Positions 1 through 8,524 are shown, counted from the stretch's first letter. The stretch: DNA of 18,750 bases from Rhodoferax sp. (GCA_020048255.1 JAIFMR010000061.1:1-18750), one strand, 5' to 3'. The notes: generated by a model not told the origin, from the letters alone. Translations and numbers: made by a program.

Positions 1-38
1 TGGTGGACAAACTCAAGAACGAAGCCAAGGTCATCTGA
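1..38 (+). CDS. etfB: Electron transfer flavoprotein beta subunit, C-terminal end (partial)
   Basis: Only the last eleven complete codons are present, reading VDKLKNEAKVI and a TGA stop. This matches the C-terminus I know from EtfB of Burkholderiales, and the gene immediately downstream is etfA, its usual partner. EtfB carries the AMP site and the docking loop for dehydrogenases in the EtfAB heterodimer, which passes electrons from acyl-CoA dehydrogenases to ETF-ubiquinone oxidoreductase. The call rests on a short tail plus gene order. Confidence 0.75.
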   Translation, partial: VDKLKNEAKVI

Positions 39-133
39 AACCTTGCGGGAAAGACCAAGCTACACGCAATGAGCCCGACCGCAGGGCGCAAACTCTGTCC
101 TCAACTGATTAGAAATTTTTTTGGAACAAAAAA

Positions 134-1069
134 ATGACAACACTTGTAATAGCCGAACACGACAACACCAGCCTCAAACCCGCCACCCTTAACACTGTCA
201 CCGCCGCACTGAAATGCGGTGGTGACGTCCATGTGCTGGTGGCTGGCCACAACGCCGCAACCGTTGCAACGGCAGCAGCCCAAGTCGCCGGTGTCGCCAA
301 AGTACTGCACATTGATGCTGACACGCTGGCCCACGGCATTGCCGAAAACGTCACCGCCCAGGTCCAGGCCGTTGCTGCGGGCTACAGCCACATCCTGTTT
401 GCCGCCACCGCCAGCGGCAAGAACATCGCCCCACGCCTGGCTGCCAAACTCGATGTGGCGCAAATCAGCGACATCACCAAGGTCGTCAGCCCTGACACCT
501 TTGAGCGCCCGATTTACGCCGGCAATGCGATTGCCACCGTGCAGAGCTTGGATGCCATCAAGGTCATCACCGTGCGTACCACAGGTTTTGATGCTGCAGC
601 CCAGGCGGGACAAGCGCCGGTAGCTATTGAAACGGTAGCTGCCGTGGCCACAACGGGGTCCACCACCTTCATCGGTAGTGAGATCGCCAAGAACGACCGG
701 CCTGAGCTGACTGCGGCCAAGGTTATCGTCAGTGGTGGCCGGGCCTTGGGTTCCCAAGAGAAGTTCGTTGAAGTCATGACCCCCTTGGCTGACAAGCTGG
801 GTGCTGCCATTGGTGCCAGCCGGGCCGCTGTGGATGCGGGCTACGCTGCCAATGACCTGCAAGTGGGACAGACCGGCAAGATTGTGGCCCCCCAGCTCTA
901 CATCGCCGCAGGCATCAGCGGTGCCATCCAGCACTTGGCGGGCATGAAGGACTCCAAGGTGATCGTGGCGATCAACAAAGACCCCGAAGCACCGATCTTC
1001 AGCGTGGCTGATTACGGGCTCGAGGCGGACCTGTTTGTGGCCGTGCCCGAACTGGTCGCTGCGCTGTAA
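134..1069 (+). CDS. etfA: Electron transfer flavoprotein alpha subunit (EtfA/FixB)
   Basis: A 311-residue protein, the normal length for EtfA. The N-terminal alpha/beta domain (about 1-185) is followed by the conserved FAD-binding domain. That domain shows the signatures SGGRALGSQEKF, GASRAAVDAGY, GQTGKIVAPQLYIAAGISG and the end block NKDPEAPIFSVADYGLEAD, where FAD is held. With EtfB it accepts electrons from acyl-CoA dehydrogenases and passes them to the membrane ETF:quinone oxidoreductase. It starts 95 bases after the etfB stop; the Shine-Dalgarno sequence is poor (TTGGAAC before an A-run), but the N-terminus MTTLVIAEHDN is the usual one. The acyl-CoA dehydrogenase gene follows 34 bases downstream, which suggests one transcript supplying dehydrogenase and electron acceptor together. 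Confidence 0.95.
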   Translation: MTTLVIAEHDNTSLKPATLNTVTAALKCGGDVHVLVAGHNAATVATAAAQVAGVAKVLHIDADTLAHGIAENVTAQVQAVAAGYSHILFAATASGKNIAPRLAAKLDVAQISDITKVVSPDTFERPIYAGNAIATVQSLDAIKVITVRTTGFDAAAQAGQAPVAIETVAAVATTGSTTFIGSEIAKNDRPELTAAKVIVSGGRALGSQEKFVEVMTPLADKLGAAIGASRAAVDAGYAANDLQVGQTGKIVAPQLYIAAGISGAIQHLAGMKDSKVIVAINKDPEAPIFSVADYGLEADLFVAVPELVAAL

Positions 1070-1103
1070 ATCACCCCCCAAAAGACAACTTCCGGAGATC
1101 GAC

Positions 1104-2894
1104 ATGAGTTACACCGCCCCCATCAAAGACATGTTGTTCAACATCAAGCATCTGGCCGACATTGAGCAGATTTCTCAATTGCCGGGCATGGAAGATGCCG
1201 GTTTTGACACTGCACAGGCCGTGCTGGAAGAGGCTGCTAAGTTCTGTGAGGGCGTGCTCGCACCTTTGAACTGGGAGGGTGACAAAAATCCGTCAACCTG
1301 GAAAGACGGTGTGGTCACGGCGGCACCCGGTTTCAAGGACGCCTTCAAGCAATACACCGAAGCCGGCTGGCAAGGCTTGCAGCACCCCGTAAATTTTGGT
1401 GGCCAGGGCTTGCCCAAGACCATCGGCTCGGCAGTCGGTGAAATGCAAAACTCTGCCAACCTGAGCTTTGCTCTGTGCCCCTTGCTGACCGACGGGGCCA
1501 TTGAGGCCTTGCTGACGGCGGGCTCAGACGAGCTCAACGCGATTTATCTGGAAAAGCTGGTGAGTGGTCAGTGGACCGGGACCATGAACCTGACCGAGCC
1601 GCAGGCGGGCAGTGACTTGGCCGCGGTGCGGACCAAAGCCGAACCCCAGTCAGATGGCAGCTACAAAATTGCCGGCACCAAAATCTTCATCACCTGGGGT
1701 GAGCACGATATGGCCGAGAACATCATTCATTTGGTGTTGGCCCGTGTCAATGGTGCGCCTGAAGGTGTCAAGGGCATCAGCCTGTTTGTTGTGCCCAAGT
1801 TCATGGTCAACAAAGATGGTTCACTGGGTGCGCGCAACGATGTGCAGTGCGTCAGTATCGAACACAAGATGGGGATCAAGGCCAGCCCCACGGCGGTCCT
1901 GCAATTTGGCGACCATGGCGGTGCTATGGGTTATCTGGTAGGCCAGGAAAACCGTGGCCTGGAATACATGTTCATCATGATGAATGCTGCCCGTTATGGT
2001 GTGGGTGTGCAGGGCATCGCCATTGCCGACCGGGCTTATCAAAAAGCTGTGGAGTTTGCTAAGGACCGCGTGCAAAGCCGACCTGTTGATGGCTCGCTGC
2101 TCGCCGCTGGTCCCATCATTCACCACCCTGATGTCAAACGCATGCTCATGACCATGCGCGCCTACACCGAAGGCTGCCGGGCGCTCTCCAGTGTGGCTGC
2201 GGCCGCTTACGACGCAGCACACCACTGCACGGATGCTGATGTACGCAAGCAAAATGAATCGTTTTATGAATTCATGGTGCCACTGATCAAGGGTTACAGC
2301 ACCGAGATGAGCCTGGAAGTGACTTCACTGGGCGTGCAAGTCCACGGTGGCATGGGTTTCATTGAAGAGACCGGTTGTGCCCAGTATTACCGCGATGCCA
2401 AGATTTTGACCATTTACGAGGGCACCACGGCCATCCAGGCGAACGACCTGGTGGGGCGAAAGACGGCCCGCGACGGTGGCCAGACTGCTAAGGCGCTGGC
2501 TACGCAGATCGAGATGACCGAGGCTGCTTTAACTGTCAGCGGCACTGCCGATGCGTTGGTGGTGGCCAAGCGCCTGGCCGCGGCCCGTTTGGCGTTCATT
2601 GACGTGGTGAACTTTGTGGCGGGTAACACCAAAGCACACCCCAACGATGTGTTTGCCGGTAGCGTGCCCTACCTGATGCTGGCGGGCAACCTGATGGCCG
2701 GTTGGCAAATGGCGCGCGCACTGTTGGTGGCGCAGGACGAAATCAGCCGCGGGCAAGACATGGCCTTCATGCAGGCCAAGATCGTGACGACGCGCTTTTA
2801 TGCCGACCACCTGCTGACTAAGGCGCCGGGTCTGCGCGACAGCATTGTTGATGGCGGTGCCTGTGTGACCGCCCTGGCGCTGGAATCGTTCTAA
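1104..2894 (+). CDS. Long-type acyl-CoA dehydrogenase with C-terminal extension (DmdC-like)
   Basis: I place the start at 1104 (MSYTAPIKDML), giving 596 residues. CGGAG lies 6 bases upstream, and the family typically begins this way. An in-frame ATG at 1035 lies inside etfA and is less likely. It belongs to the roughly 600-residue acyl-CoA dehydrogenase group with a short N-terminal extension and an extra C-terminal domain. Visible motifs are MNLTEPQAGSDL (about 161-172, flavin/substrate region), FITWGEHD, ARYGVGVQG, VQVHGGMGFIEE (412-422) and TIYEGTTAIQA, with Glu439 at the catalytic-base position. It oxidises an acyl-CoA thioester to the enoyl-CoA with FAD, handing electrons to EtfAB encoded just upstream. 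Members of this group include 3-methylmercaptopropionyl-CoA dehydrogenase (DmdC), but the substrate cannot be read from sequence. Its stop overlaps the opposing trhO stop by 4 bases. Confidence 0.93.
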   Translation: MSYTAPIKDMLFNIKHLADIEQISQLPGMEDAGFDTAQAVLEEAAKFCEGVLAPLNWEGDKNPSTWKDGVVTAAPGFKDAFKQYTEAGWQGLQHPVNFGGQGLPKTIGSAVGEMQNSANLSFALCPLLTDGAIEALLTAGSDELNAIYLEKLVSGQWTGTMNLTEPQAGSDLAAVRTKAEPQSDGSYKIAGTKIFITWGEHDMAENIIHLVLARVNGAPEGVKGISLFVVPKFMVNKDGSLGARNDVQCVSIEHKMGIKASPTAVLQFGDHGGAMGYLVGQENRGLEYMFIMMNAARYGVGVQGIAIADRAYQKAVEFAKDRVQSRPVDGSLLAAGPIIHHPDVKRMLMTMRAYTEGCRALSSVAAAAYDAAHHCTDADVRKQNESFYEFMVPLIKGYSTEMSLEVTSLGVQVHGGMGFIEETGCAQYYRDAKILTIYEGTTAIQANDLVGRKTARDGGQTAKALATQIEMTEAALTVSGTADALVVAKRLAAARLAFIDVVNFVAGNTKAHPNDVFAGSVPYLMLAGNLMAGWQMARALLVAQDEISRGQDMAFMQAKIVTTRFYADHLLTKAPGLRDSIVDGGACVTALALESF

Positions 2895-3814
2895 GACTCT
2901 CCGATCCACGCCTGGCCACGTGCCTTGGCCAGACCCCACTGGCGTTTGCGCTCCCGGGCACCTGCCTTTTGTGCGTCGGTGGTGGTGGCGTGGCAATGTG
3001 CACAGCTCACGCCGTCTTCAAACAGCGGTGAAAGCTGATCGGCTGGGCTGACGGGGTATCGGCATGCTCTGCACAAACCATACTCTCCAACCTGGAGCCC
3101 GTGGCCCACGGAGACCCGCTCGTCAAAGACAAAACAGCTGCCTTGCCACAGGCTTTGCTCGGGCGGCACCGTCTCCAGGTACTTCAAAATGCCGCCTTCC
3201 AGGTGATACACCTCCTCGAAGCCTTGCGATCGCAACAGTGCGGTGGATTTTTCACATCGGATGCCTCCCGTGCAAAACATCGCCACCTTGGGCTTTTTTC
3301 CGGTGGGCGGGTTCAGCGCCGTAGACTGTTCTACCCATTGAGGCAACTGCGCAAAACTGCCAATTTGCGGGTTCAATGCGCCGGTAAAAGTACCAATGCC
3401 CACTTCATAGCGGTTGCGAGTGTCAATGACAACCACATCCGGATCGCTGATCAAATCGTTCCAGTCGGCTGGCTTCACATAGGTGCCCGCCAGTTTCGAT
3501 GGGTTGGCTTCAGGTACACCCAGCGTCACGATTTCGCGCTTGAGCTTGACCTTCATGCGGTAGAACGGTGCTCGATCCGACCAGGCTTCCTTGTGCTGCA
3601 GATCAGCCAATCGTGGATCTTGTCGCAAGTAATTCAGCACGGCAGATACGCCCTGGGGTAGGCCTGCAATGGTGCTGTTGATACCCTCAGGCGCCAGCAA
3701 AATCATACCTTTGATGCCTTGGCTTTCACAGAACGAGAGCAAGGGCGCCTTGATGGACGCGTAGTCGGGCAGGGCGACAAATTTGTAGAAGGCGGCAGTC
3801 AAGTAGGGGCTCAT
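2891..3814 (-). CDS. trhO: tRNA uridine(34) hydroxylase, rhodanese family (TrhO/YceA)
   Basis: A 307-residue protein from ATG at 3814. An upstream in-frame ATG at 3871 would overlap the preceding gene and adds nonhomologous residues; MSPYLTAAFYKFVALPDY is the known family start. An N-terminal acylphosphatase-like domain (1-95) is followed by a rhodanese domain with the active-site loop FCTGGIRCEKS, so Cys181 is the likely catalytic cysteine and Cys187 the conserved second one. The C-terminus has two cysteine pairs (C248/C251 and C271/C274), probably a metal-binding knuckle. TrhO makes 5-hydroxyuridine at tRNA position 34, the first step towards cmo5U/mo5U, and needs oxygen. Its start lies 11 bases after the stop of the upstream nuclease gene, so the two are likely co-transcribed. 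The ribosome-binding site is weak (CTGAGAAC). Confidence 0.93.
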   Translation of the reverse strand: MSPYLTAAFYKFVALPDYASIKAPLLSFCESQGIKGMILLAPEGINSTIAGLPQGVSAVLNYLRQDPRLADLQHKEAWSDRAPFYRMKVKLKREIVTLGVPEANPSKLAGTYVKPADWNDLISDPDVVVIDTRNRYEVGIGTFTGALNPQIGSFAQLPQWVEQSTALNPPTGKKPKVAMFCTGGIRCEKSTALLRSQGFEEVYHLEGGILKYLETVPPEQSLWQGSCFVFDERVSVGHGLQVGEYGLCRACRYPVSPADQLSPLFEDGVSCAHCHATTTDAQKAGARERKRQWGLAKARGQAWIGES

Positions 3815-3825
3815 GGTTTTTGTTC

Positions 3826-5190
3826 TCAGGTTGGCCAGGTGGAGCCCTGTTCTGGCACCAAGGCGCGCCAACCCAGTTCGCGATTGATACGCCCGCGCAG
3901 CGTGTCCGCCGGACCGCTTTCCCCGTGCACGACATACACCTGATCTGGCGCTTGGGGCATGCTGCGCAGCCAGGTCAACAACTGGTTGGCATCGGCATGC
4001 GCAGAAGCGGACTGCAATTGCACAATTTCTGCATTCACCTCTACATCGCGCCCGTGGATCCGCACCGTCTTGGCGCCGCTGGCCAACGTGCCACCGCGTG
4101 TGCCCGGAGCCTGGTAACCGGTCAGAATGATCATGTTGCGGTGATTGCCCGCGTAGTGCGCCAGGTGGTGCAAAACCCGGCCACCGGTGGCCATGCCGCT
4201 GGCCGACAGGATCACCATCGGCCCATGACGGCTGGCCAGCGCGCGGGATTCGTCGGTGCTGTTGATCATGGTGGCGTTTTGGGTGAGGGCGCGACTGTCG
4301 TGCTGGCTCAAGCGGTGCTCGCCAGGGTGGCTTTCAAACAAATGCGTGGTGTGAACCGCCATCGGGCTGTCGAGGAAAACCGGCAGCGACGTCGGCAACT
4401 CACCTTTGAGTTTGAGCAAATGAATGGCGTGCAGCAGCGCTTGGGCACGGCCGACGGCAAAGACCGGCACCACCGCCACACCACCGCGTTTGGCGACCCG
4501 CTGCAAGGCGGGCGCCAATTCCGCCAGGACGTCCTCAATCGGGTGTGAGCGGTCACCATAGGTTGATTCGATCAGCACCGTGTCCGCCTGCATCGCACTC
4601 TCGGGTGGGCTCATGATCAGGTCGTCAGGTCGACCCAGGTCACCAGAGAACAGAATACGTCGCCCGGCGATTTCCAGCAGAATGCTGGCCGCCCCCAGAA
4701 TGTGGCCTGCCGGTGAAAACGTCACCTTCCAGCCAGGTATTGGGCTGAAAGTCTTACCAAATTCATGGGTTTTGATGAAGGGCAGCGCATCCAGCGCGTC
4801 TTGCCGGGTGTACAGGGGCAGGGCGGTTTCGTGTTTGGAGAGCTTGTGCCGGTTGGCAAATTCAGCATCTTCCTCCTGAATATGGCCACTGTCGGGCAAC
4901 AGAATGCGGCACAGGTCGCGCGTACCTGGTGTGGCATAAACATGCCCGACAAATCCTTCCTTGACCAGCAGCGGCAGGTAGCCACTGTGGTCCAGGTGGG
5001 CGTGGGTCAGCAGTACCGCATCGATCTGGTTGGGCGCCACGCTCAGCGGTGTCCAGTTGCGCAGGCGAAGTTGCTTGTAGCCCTGGAACAGGCCGCAATC
5101 TACCAGCAGGCTTTTGCTTTCATGGCGCACCAGATATTTGGAACCGGTGACGGTACCGGCGCCGCCCAGAAAGGTGATGTTGACGCTCAT
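3826..5190 (-). CDS. MBL-fold beta-CASP ribonuclease-like protein (YSH1/CPSF73 type)
   Basis: 454 residues from ATG 5190, chosen because AGGAG lies 8 bases upstream and MSVNITFLGGAGTVTGS is the family's typical start; the ATG at 5235 would extend across the dnaJ terminator. The metallo-beta-lactamase metal motif HAHLDH is at 63-68, followed by AGHILGA (His163) and FSGDLGRPDD (Asp184). The beta-CASP motifs follow: LIESTYGDR (Glu208), VPVFAVGRAQ and SASGMATGGRV. The C-terminal RMMBL part carries SAHADANQL (His398) and VVHGE (His422). The metal ligands and beta-CASP motifs I looked for are all present, so it is probably an active two-zinc nuclease of the CPSF-type group widespread in proteobacteria. 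The exact RNA or DNA substrate is unknown. Its only upstream space is the 28 bases after the dnaJ terminator, and trhO follows directly. Confidence 0.92.
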   Translation of the reverse strand: MSVNITFLGGAGTVTGSKYLVRHESKSLLVDCGLFQGYKQLRLRNWTPLSVAPNQIDAVLLTHAHLDHSGYLPLLVKEGFVGHVYATPGTRDLCRILLPDSGHIQEEDAEFANRHKLSKHETALPLYTRQDALDALPFIKTHEFGKTFSPIPGWKVTFSPAGHILGAASILLEIAGRRILFSGDLGRPDDLIMSPPESAMQADTVLIESTYGDRSHPIEDVLAELAPALQRVAKRGGVAVVPVFAVGRAQALLHAIHLLKLKGELPTSLPVFLDSPMAVHTTHLFESHPGEHRLSQHDSRALTQNATMINSTDESRALASRHGPMVILSASGMATGGRVLHHLAHYAGNHRNMIILTGYQAPGTRGGTLASGAKTVRIHGRDVEVNAEIVQLQSASAHADANQLLTWLRSMPQAPDQVYVVHGESGPADTLRGRINRELGWRALVPEQGSTWPT

Positions 5191-5218
5191 GTGTTGTTCT
5201 CCTGTGAGAAGCCGGGCG

Positions 5219-5254
5219 AAAAAAAGCCGTGCCATTGGAGCTCAAGGGCACGGC
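5219..5254 (-). terminator. Intrinsic terminator after dnaJ
   Basis: On the minus strand an 8-bp perfect GC-rich stem (GCCGTGCC at 5254..5247 pairing with GGCACGGC at 5233..5226) closes a 13-base loop and is followed directly by seven T residues (5225..5219). It starts 44 bases after the dnaJ stop. This is a classical Rho-independent terminator for the grpE-dnaK-dnaJ operon. It also sits only 28 bases before the start codon of the next gene. Confidence 0.88.
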
Positions 5255-5298
5255 ATCATTGTGGGGGATGTCAGGTCTCCCGCAACGGGTTCAATTTG

Positions 5299-6435
5299 TC
5301 AGCTGAAGAAACTTTTCAGGCGATCTGTCCAACTGTCACCCGTGGGTGAGTGTTTGCTGCCCCCTTTTTTCAGCGACTCATCGAGTTCGCGCAGCAGCTT
5401 GCGCTGGTGCTCGGTCAACTTGACCGGTGTTTCAATCAGGATATGGCAATACAGGTCACCGGGGTAACTCGAACGCACACCCTTGATGCCCTTGCCGCGC
5501 AACCTGAACTGCTTGCCGGTTTGTGTACCTTCCGGGATGTCGATGGCCGCTTTGCCGGCCAGTGTTGGCACATCAATTTCGCCACCCAAGGTCGCCGTAA
5601 CGATGCTGATGGGCACCGAGCAATGCAGGTCATCACCGTCACGCTCGAAGATATCGTGCTTTTTAAGGCGAATTTCAATGTACAGGTCACCCGGGGGGCC
5701 GCCGTTGGTTCCAGGCTCACCGTTACCTGCGCTGCGAATGCGCATGCCGCCATCGATACCGGACGGTATTTTGACCTCCAGCGTCTTTTGTTTTTTGATT
5801 TTGCCTTGACCATGGCATGCCGTGCAGGGCTCTGGAATCACCTTGCCCGTGCCACGGCAGGTGGGGCAGGTCTGCTGGACGCTGAAAAACCCCTGGCGCA
5901 TTTGTACCGAGCCCGAGCCACCGCAGGTGCCACAGGATTTGACCTGTGAGCCCGGTTTGGCACCGTTGCCATGACAGGTGTCGCAGGCGTCCCAGCTTGG
6001 AATGCGAATTTGTGCGTCCTTGCCTTTGGCGGCTTCTTCCAAGGTGACTTCCATGGCATAGCTCAGATCGCTGCCACGGTAGACCTGACGCCCACCCCCA
6101 GCCCGCCCCCGCTGTTGGCCAAACATGTCGCCAAAAATGTCACCAAAGGCTTCGGCAAAGCCACCGTAGGCTTCAGCCCCACCGGGGCCTCCGCGCATGT
6201 TCGGGTCGACACCGGCAAAGCCATGCTGGTCATAGGCCGCACGCTTTTGCGGGTCTGACAGCATCTCGTAAGCTTCCTTGGATTCCTTGAATTTCTCTTC
6301 GGCTCCCTTGGCTGCATCACCCTGGTTGCGGTCAGGGTGATGTTTCATCGCGTGTTTGCGATAAGCCTTTTTGATTTCTTCTTCTGAGGCATTTTTGGGA
6401 ACGCCCAGAACATCGTAGTAATCTCTTTTTGCCAT
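5299..6435 (-). CDS. dnaJ: Chaperone DnaJ (Hsp40)
   Basis: 378 residues, the normal length. Domain order is a J-domain (1-70) with the HPD tripeptide at 33-35, which stimulates DnaK ATPase; a Gly/Phe-rich linker (about 73-115); a zinc region with four CxxCxGxG repeats at C151/C154, C168/C171, C190/C193 and C204/C207; and a C-terminal substrate-binding and dimerisation domain. No key residue is missing. It works in the cytoplasm as co-chaperone, delivering unfolded protein to DnaK, with GrpE acting as exchange factor. The start is the first ATG and gives the canonical N-terminus MAKRDYYDVLGV. It follows dnaK with a 104-base gap that contains a strong hairpin, and a clear terminator ends the operon. 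Confidence 0.98.
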   Translation of the reverse strand: MAKRDYYDVLGVPKNASEEEIKKAYRKHAMKHHPDRNQGDAAKGAEEKFKESKEAYEMLSDPQKRAAYDQHGFAGVDPNMRGGPGGAEAYGGFAEAFGDIFGDMFGQQRGRAGGGRQVYRGSDLSYAMEVTLEEAAKGKDAQIRIPSWDACDTCHGNGAKPGSQVKSCGTCGGSGSVQMRQGFFSVQQTCPTCRGTGKVIPEPCTACHGQGKIKKQKTLEVKIPSGIDGGMRIRSAGNGEPGTNGGPPGDLYIEIRLKKHDIFERDGDDLHCSVPISIVTATLGGEIDVPTLAGKAAIDIPEGTQTGKQFRLRGKGIKGVRSSYPGDLYCHILIETPVKLTEHQRKLLRELDESLKKGGSKHSPTGDSWTDRLKSFFS

Positions 6436-6463
6436 GGTCTACTCGTGACTGGTTTCAATACAA

Positions 6464-6500
6464 ACGCCGCGTTGAACCCTTTCGGCGATCAACGCGGCGT
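6464..6500 (-). promoter_or_regulatory. Perfect 12-bp hairpin between dnaK and dnaJ
   Basis: The arms ACGCCGCGTTGA (6464..6475) and TCAACGCGGCGT (6489..6500) are perfectly complementary around a 13-base loop. Read on the minus strand the stem is followed only by TTGTATTG, so there is no real T-run. It begins 39 bases after the dnaK stop. I read it as a partial attenuator or an RNA stability/processing hairpin that could set the DnaK to DnaJ ratio. A leaky terminator is the alternative. Confidence 0.6.
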
Positions 6501-6539
6501 GTGTGTCCTGTGCGAACAACAGTGTCAAAGCACTAGGGC

Positions 6540-8483
6540 TTAGGGCTTTTTGACTTCTTTCACTTCTGCATCCACCACATTGTCGTCTTGTGCAGCGTTG
6601 CCCTGCGGGCCCGCTTGACTGGCACCAGCTGCCGCGTCAGCCTGGGCGCCTTCCTTGGCCTGCATGTCAGCATACATTTTCTCCCCCAGCTTCTGGCTGA
6701 CGGTCATCAGGGCAGCGCTCTTGTCGTCAATGGCGGCCTTGTCGTTGCCCTTGAGGGCCTCTTCCAGATCCTTCACTGCAGCTTCAATTTTTTCCTTCTC
6801 GCTGGCGTCAATTTTGTCGCCGTATTCGGTCAGACTCTTCTTGACACTGTGCATGCTGGCCTCAGCCTGATTGCGGGCTTGGACCAATTCCAGCTTCTTC
6901 TTGTCATCGGCGGCGTTGAGCTCGGCATCCTTGACCATCTGCTGAATTTCGGCTTCCGACAGACCTGAATTGGCCTTGATGGTGATCTTGTTCTCTTTAC
7001 CCGTGCCCTTGTCCTTGGCACCAACGTGCAAGATGCCATTGGCATCAATGTCAAATGACACCTCAATTTGCGGCAAACCACGTGCTGCCGGTGGAATGCC
7101 TTCCAGGTTGAACTCACCCAACAACTTGTTGCCGGCCGCAATCTCACGCTCGCCCTGGAACACCTTGATGGTCACCGCGGGCTGGTTGTCGTCTGCCGTC
7201 GAGAAGGTCTGTGCAAACTTGGTGGGGATCGTCGTATTCTTCGTGATCATCTTGGTCATGACACCACCCAAGGTCTCGATACCCAGGCTCAAGGGGGTGA
7301 CGTCGAGCAGCAACACGTCTTTGCGGTCGCCCGACAAAACCTGACCCTGAATGGCGGCCCCGACGGCCACAGCCTCGTCAGGGTTCACGTCTTTGCGTGG
7401 CTCCTTGCCGAACAGTTCCTTGACCTTCTCCTGCACTTTGGGCATGCGGGTCATGCCGCCGACCAGAATCACGTCATGGATGTCGGCCACACTCACGCCG
7501 GCATCCTTGATAGCTGTGCGGCAGGGGGCAATGGTGCGCTCAATCAGCTCTTCCACCAGGGACTCCAGCTTGGAGCGTGTCAGCTTGATGTTCAGGTGTT
7601 TGGGGCCGGAGGCATCTGCAGTCACATAGGGCAAGTTGATGTCGGTCTGTGCGCTGCTGGAGAGTTCGATCTTGGCTTTTTCTGCGGCTTCTTTCAGGCG
7701 CTGCAAAGCCAGCACGTCCTTGCCCAAGTCTACGCCTTGTTCCTTCTTGAACTCTGCGATGATGAAGTCGATGATGCGCTGGTCAAAGTCTTCACCACCC
7801 AAGAAGGTATCACCATTGGTGGAAAGCACTTCAAACTGCTTTTCACCGTCGACGTCAGCGATCTCAATGATGGACACGTCAAACGTGCCACCACCCAGGT
7901 CATATACCGCAATTTTGCGATCGCCTTTTTCATTTTTGTCCAAACCAAAAGCCAGAGCCGCAGCAGTGGGTTCGTTGATGATGCGCTTGACTTCCAGGCC
8001 AGCAATGCGGCCTGCATCTTTGGTGGCTTGGCGCTGAGCGTCATTGAAGTAAGCCGGAACTGTGATGACCGCTTCTGTCACGGCTTCACCGAGGTAGTCT
8101 TCGGCGGTTTTCTTCATTTTGCGCAAAATGTCAGCACTGACCTGCTGGGGTGCCATGCGATTGCCACGCACTTCAACCCAGGCGTCGCCGTTGTCAGCTG
8201 CAGCAATCTTGTAGGGCATCAGGTCGATGTCCTTCTGCACTTCTTTCTCGGAGAACTTGCGTCCGATCAGGCGTTTGACCGCGTACAGCGTGTTTTTGGG
8301 GTTGGTGACGGACTGGCGCTTTGCAGACGCACCCACCAGCACTTCGCCATCTTCTTGGTAAGCAATGATGGACGGTGTGGTCCGCGCGCCTTCAGCGTTT
8401 TCAATCACCTTGGCTGTGTTGCCTTCCATGATGGCAACGCAGCTGTTGGTGGTACCTAAATCGATCCCGATGATTCTTCCCAT
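6540..8483 (-). CDS. dnaK: Chaperone DnaK (Hsp70)
   Basis: 647 residues, full length. The nucleotide-binding domain starts with GIDLGTTNSCVA (6-17), has VYDLGGGTFDVSIIE and ILVGGMTRMPKVQ, and is joined by the linker DVLLLDVTPLSLG to the substrate-binding domain. A C-terminal lid and a tail ending VKEVKKP, close to the EEVD-like bacterial tail, complete it. It binds unfolded hydrophobic segments in an ATP cycle with DnaJ and GrpE in the cytoplasm, and also restrains sigma-32. The start is fixed by AGGAG 6 bases upstream and the standard N-terminus MGRIIGIDLG. It sits between grpE (72-base gap) and dnaJ. No CIRCE operator is visible; the operon instead has a sigma-32-like promoter before grpE. 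Confidence 0.99.
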   Translation of the reverse strand: MGRIIGIDLGTTNSCVAIMEGNTAKVIENAEGARTTPSIIAYQEDGEVLVGASAKRQSVTNPKNTLYAVKRLIGRKFSEKEVQKDIDLMPYKIAAADNGDAWVEVRGNRMAPQQVSADILRKMKKTAEDYLGEAVTEAVITVPAYFNDAQRQATKDAGRIAGLEVKRIINEPTAAALAFGLDKNEKGDRKIAVYDLGGGTFDVSIIEIADVDGEKQFEVLSTNGDTFLGGEDFDQRIIDFIIAEFKKEQGVDLGKDVLALQRLKEAAEKAKIELSSSAQTDINLPYVTADASGPKHLNIKLTRSKLESLVEELIERTIAPCRTAIKDAGVSVADIHDVILVGGMTRMPKVQEKVKELFGKEPRKDVNPDEAVAVGAAIQGQVLSGDRKDVLLLDVTPLSLGIETLGGVMTKMITKNTTIPTKFAQTFSTADDNQPAVTIKVFQGEREIAAGNKLLGEFNLEGIPPAARGLPQIEVSFDIDANGILHVGAKDKGTGKENKITIKANSGLSEAEIQQMVKDAELNAADDKKKLELVQARNQAEASMHSVKKSLTEYGDKIDASEKEKIEAAVKDLEEALKGNDKAAIDDKSAALMTVSQKLGEKMYADMQAKEGAQADAAAGASQAGPQGNAAQDDNVVDAEVKEVKKP

Positions 8484-8524
8484 GACAAACTCCTAAATTT
8501 TTCAGATGTTGATAACTTGTGGAT

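Noticed and set aside
101..1105. A 334-residue open frame on the minus strand over all of etfA.
   Set aside because: The plus strand carries a full EtfA with its FAD-binding motifs; the antisense product resembles no family and is rich in His/Gly as expected from codon-bias shadows.
7068..8459. A 463-residue open frame on the plus strand opposite dnaK.
   Set aside because: Long antisense frames opposite dnaK are a known artefact, in databases misnamed NAD-specific glutamate dehydrogenase. The minus-strand DnaK is complete with all motifs, so this is a shadow.
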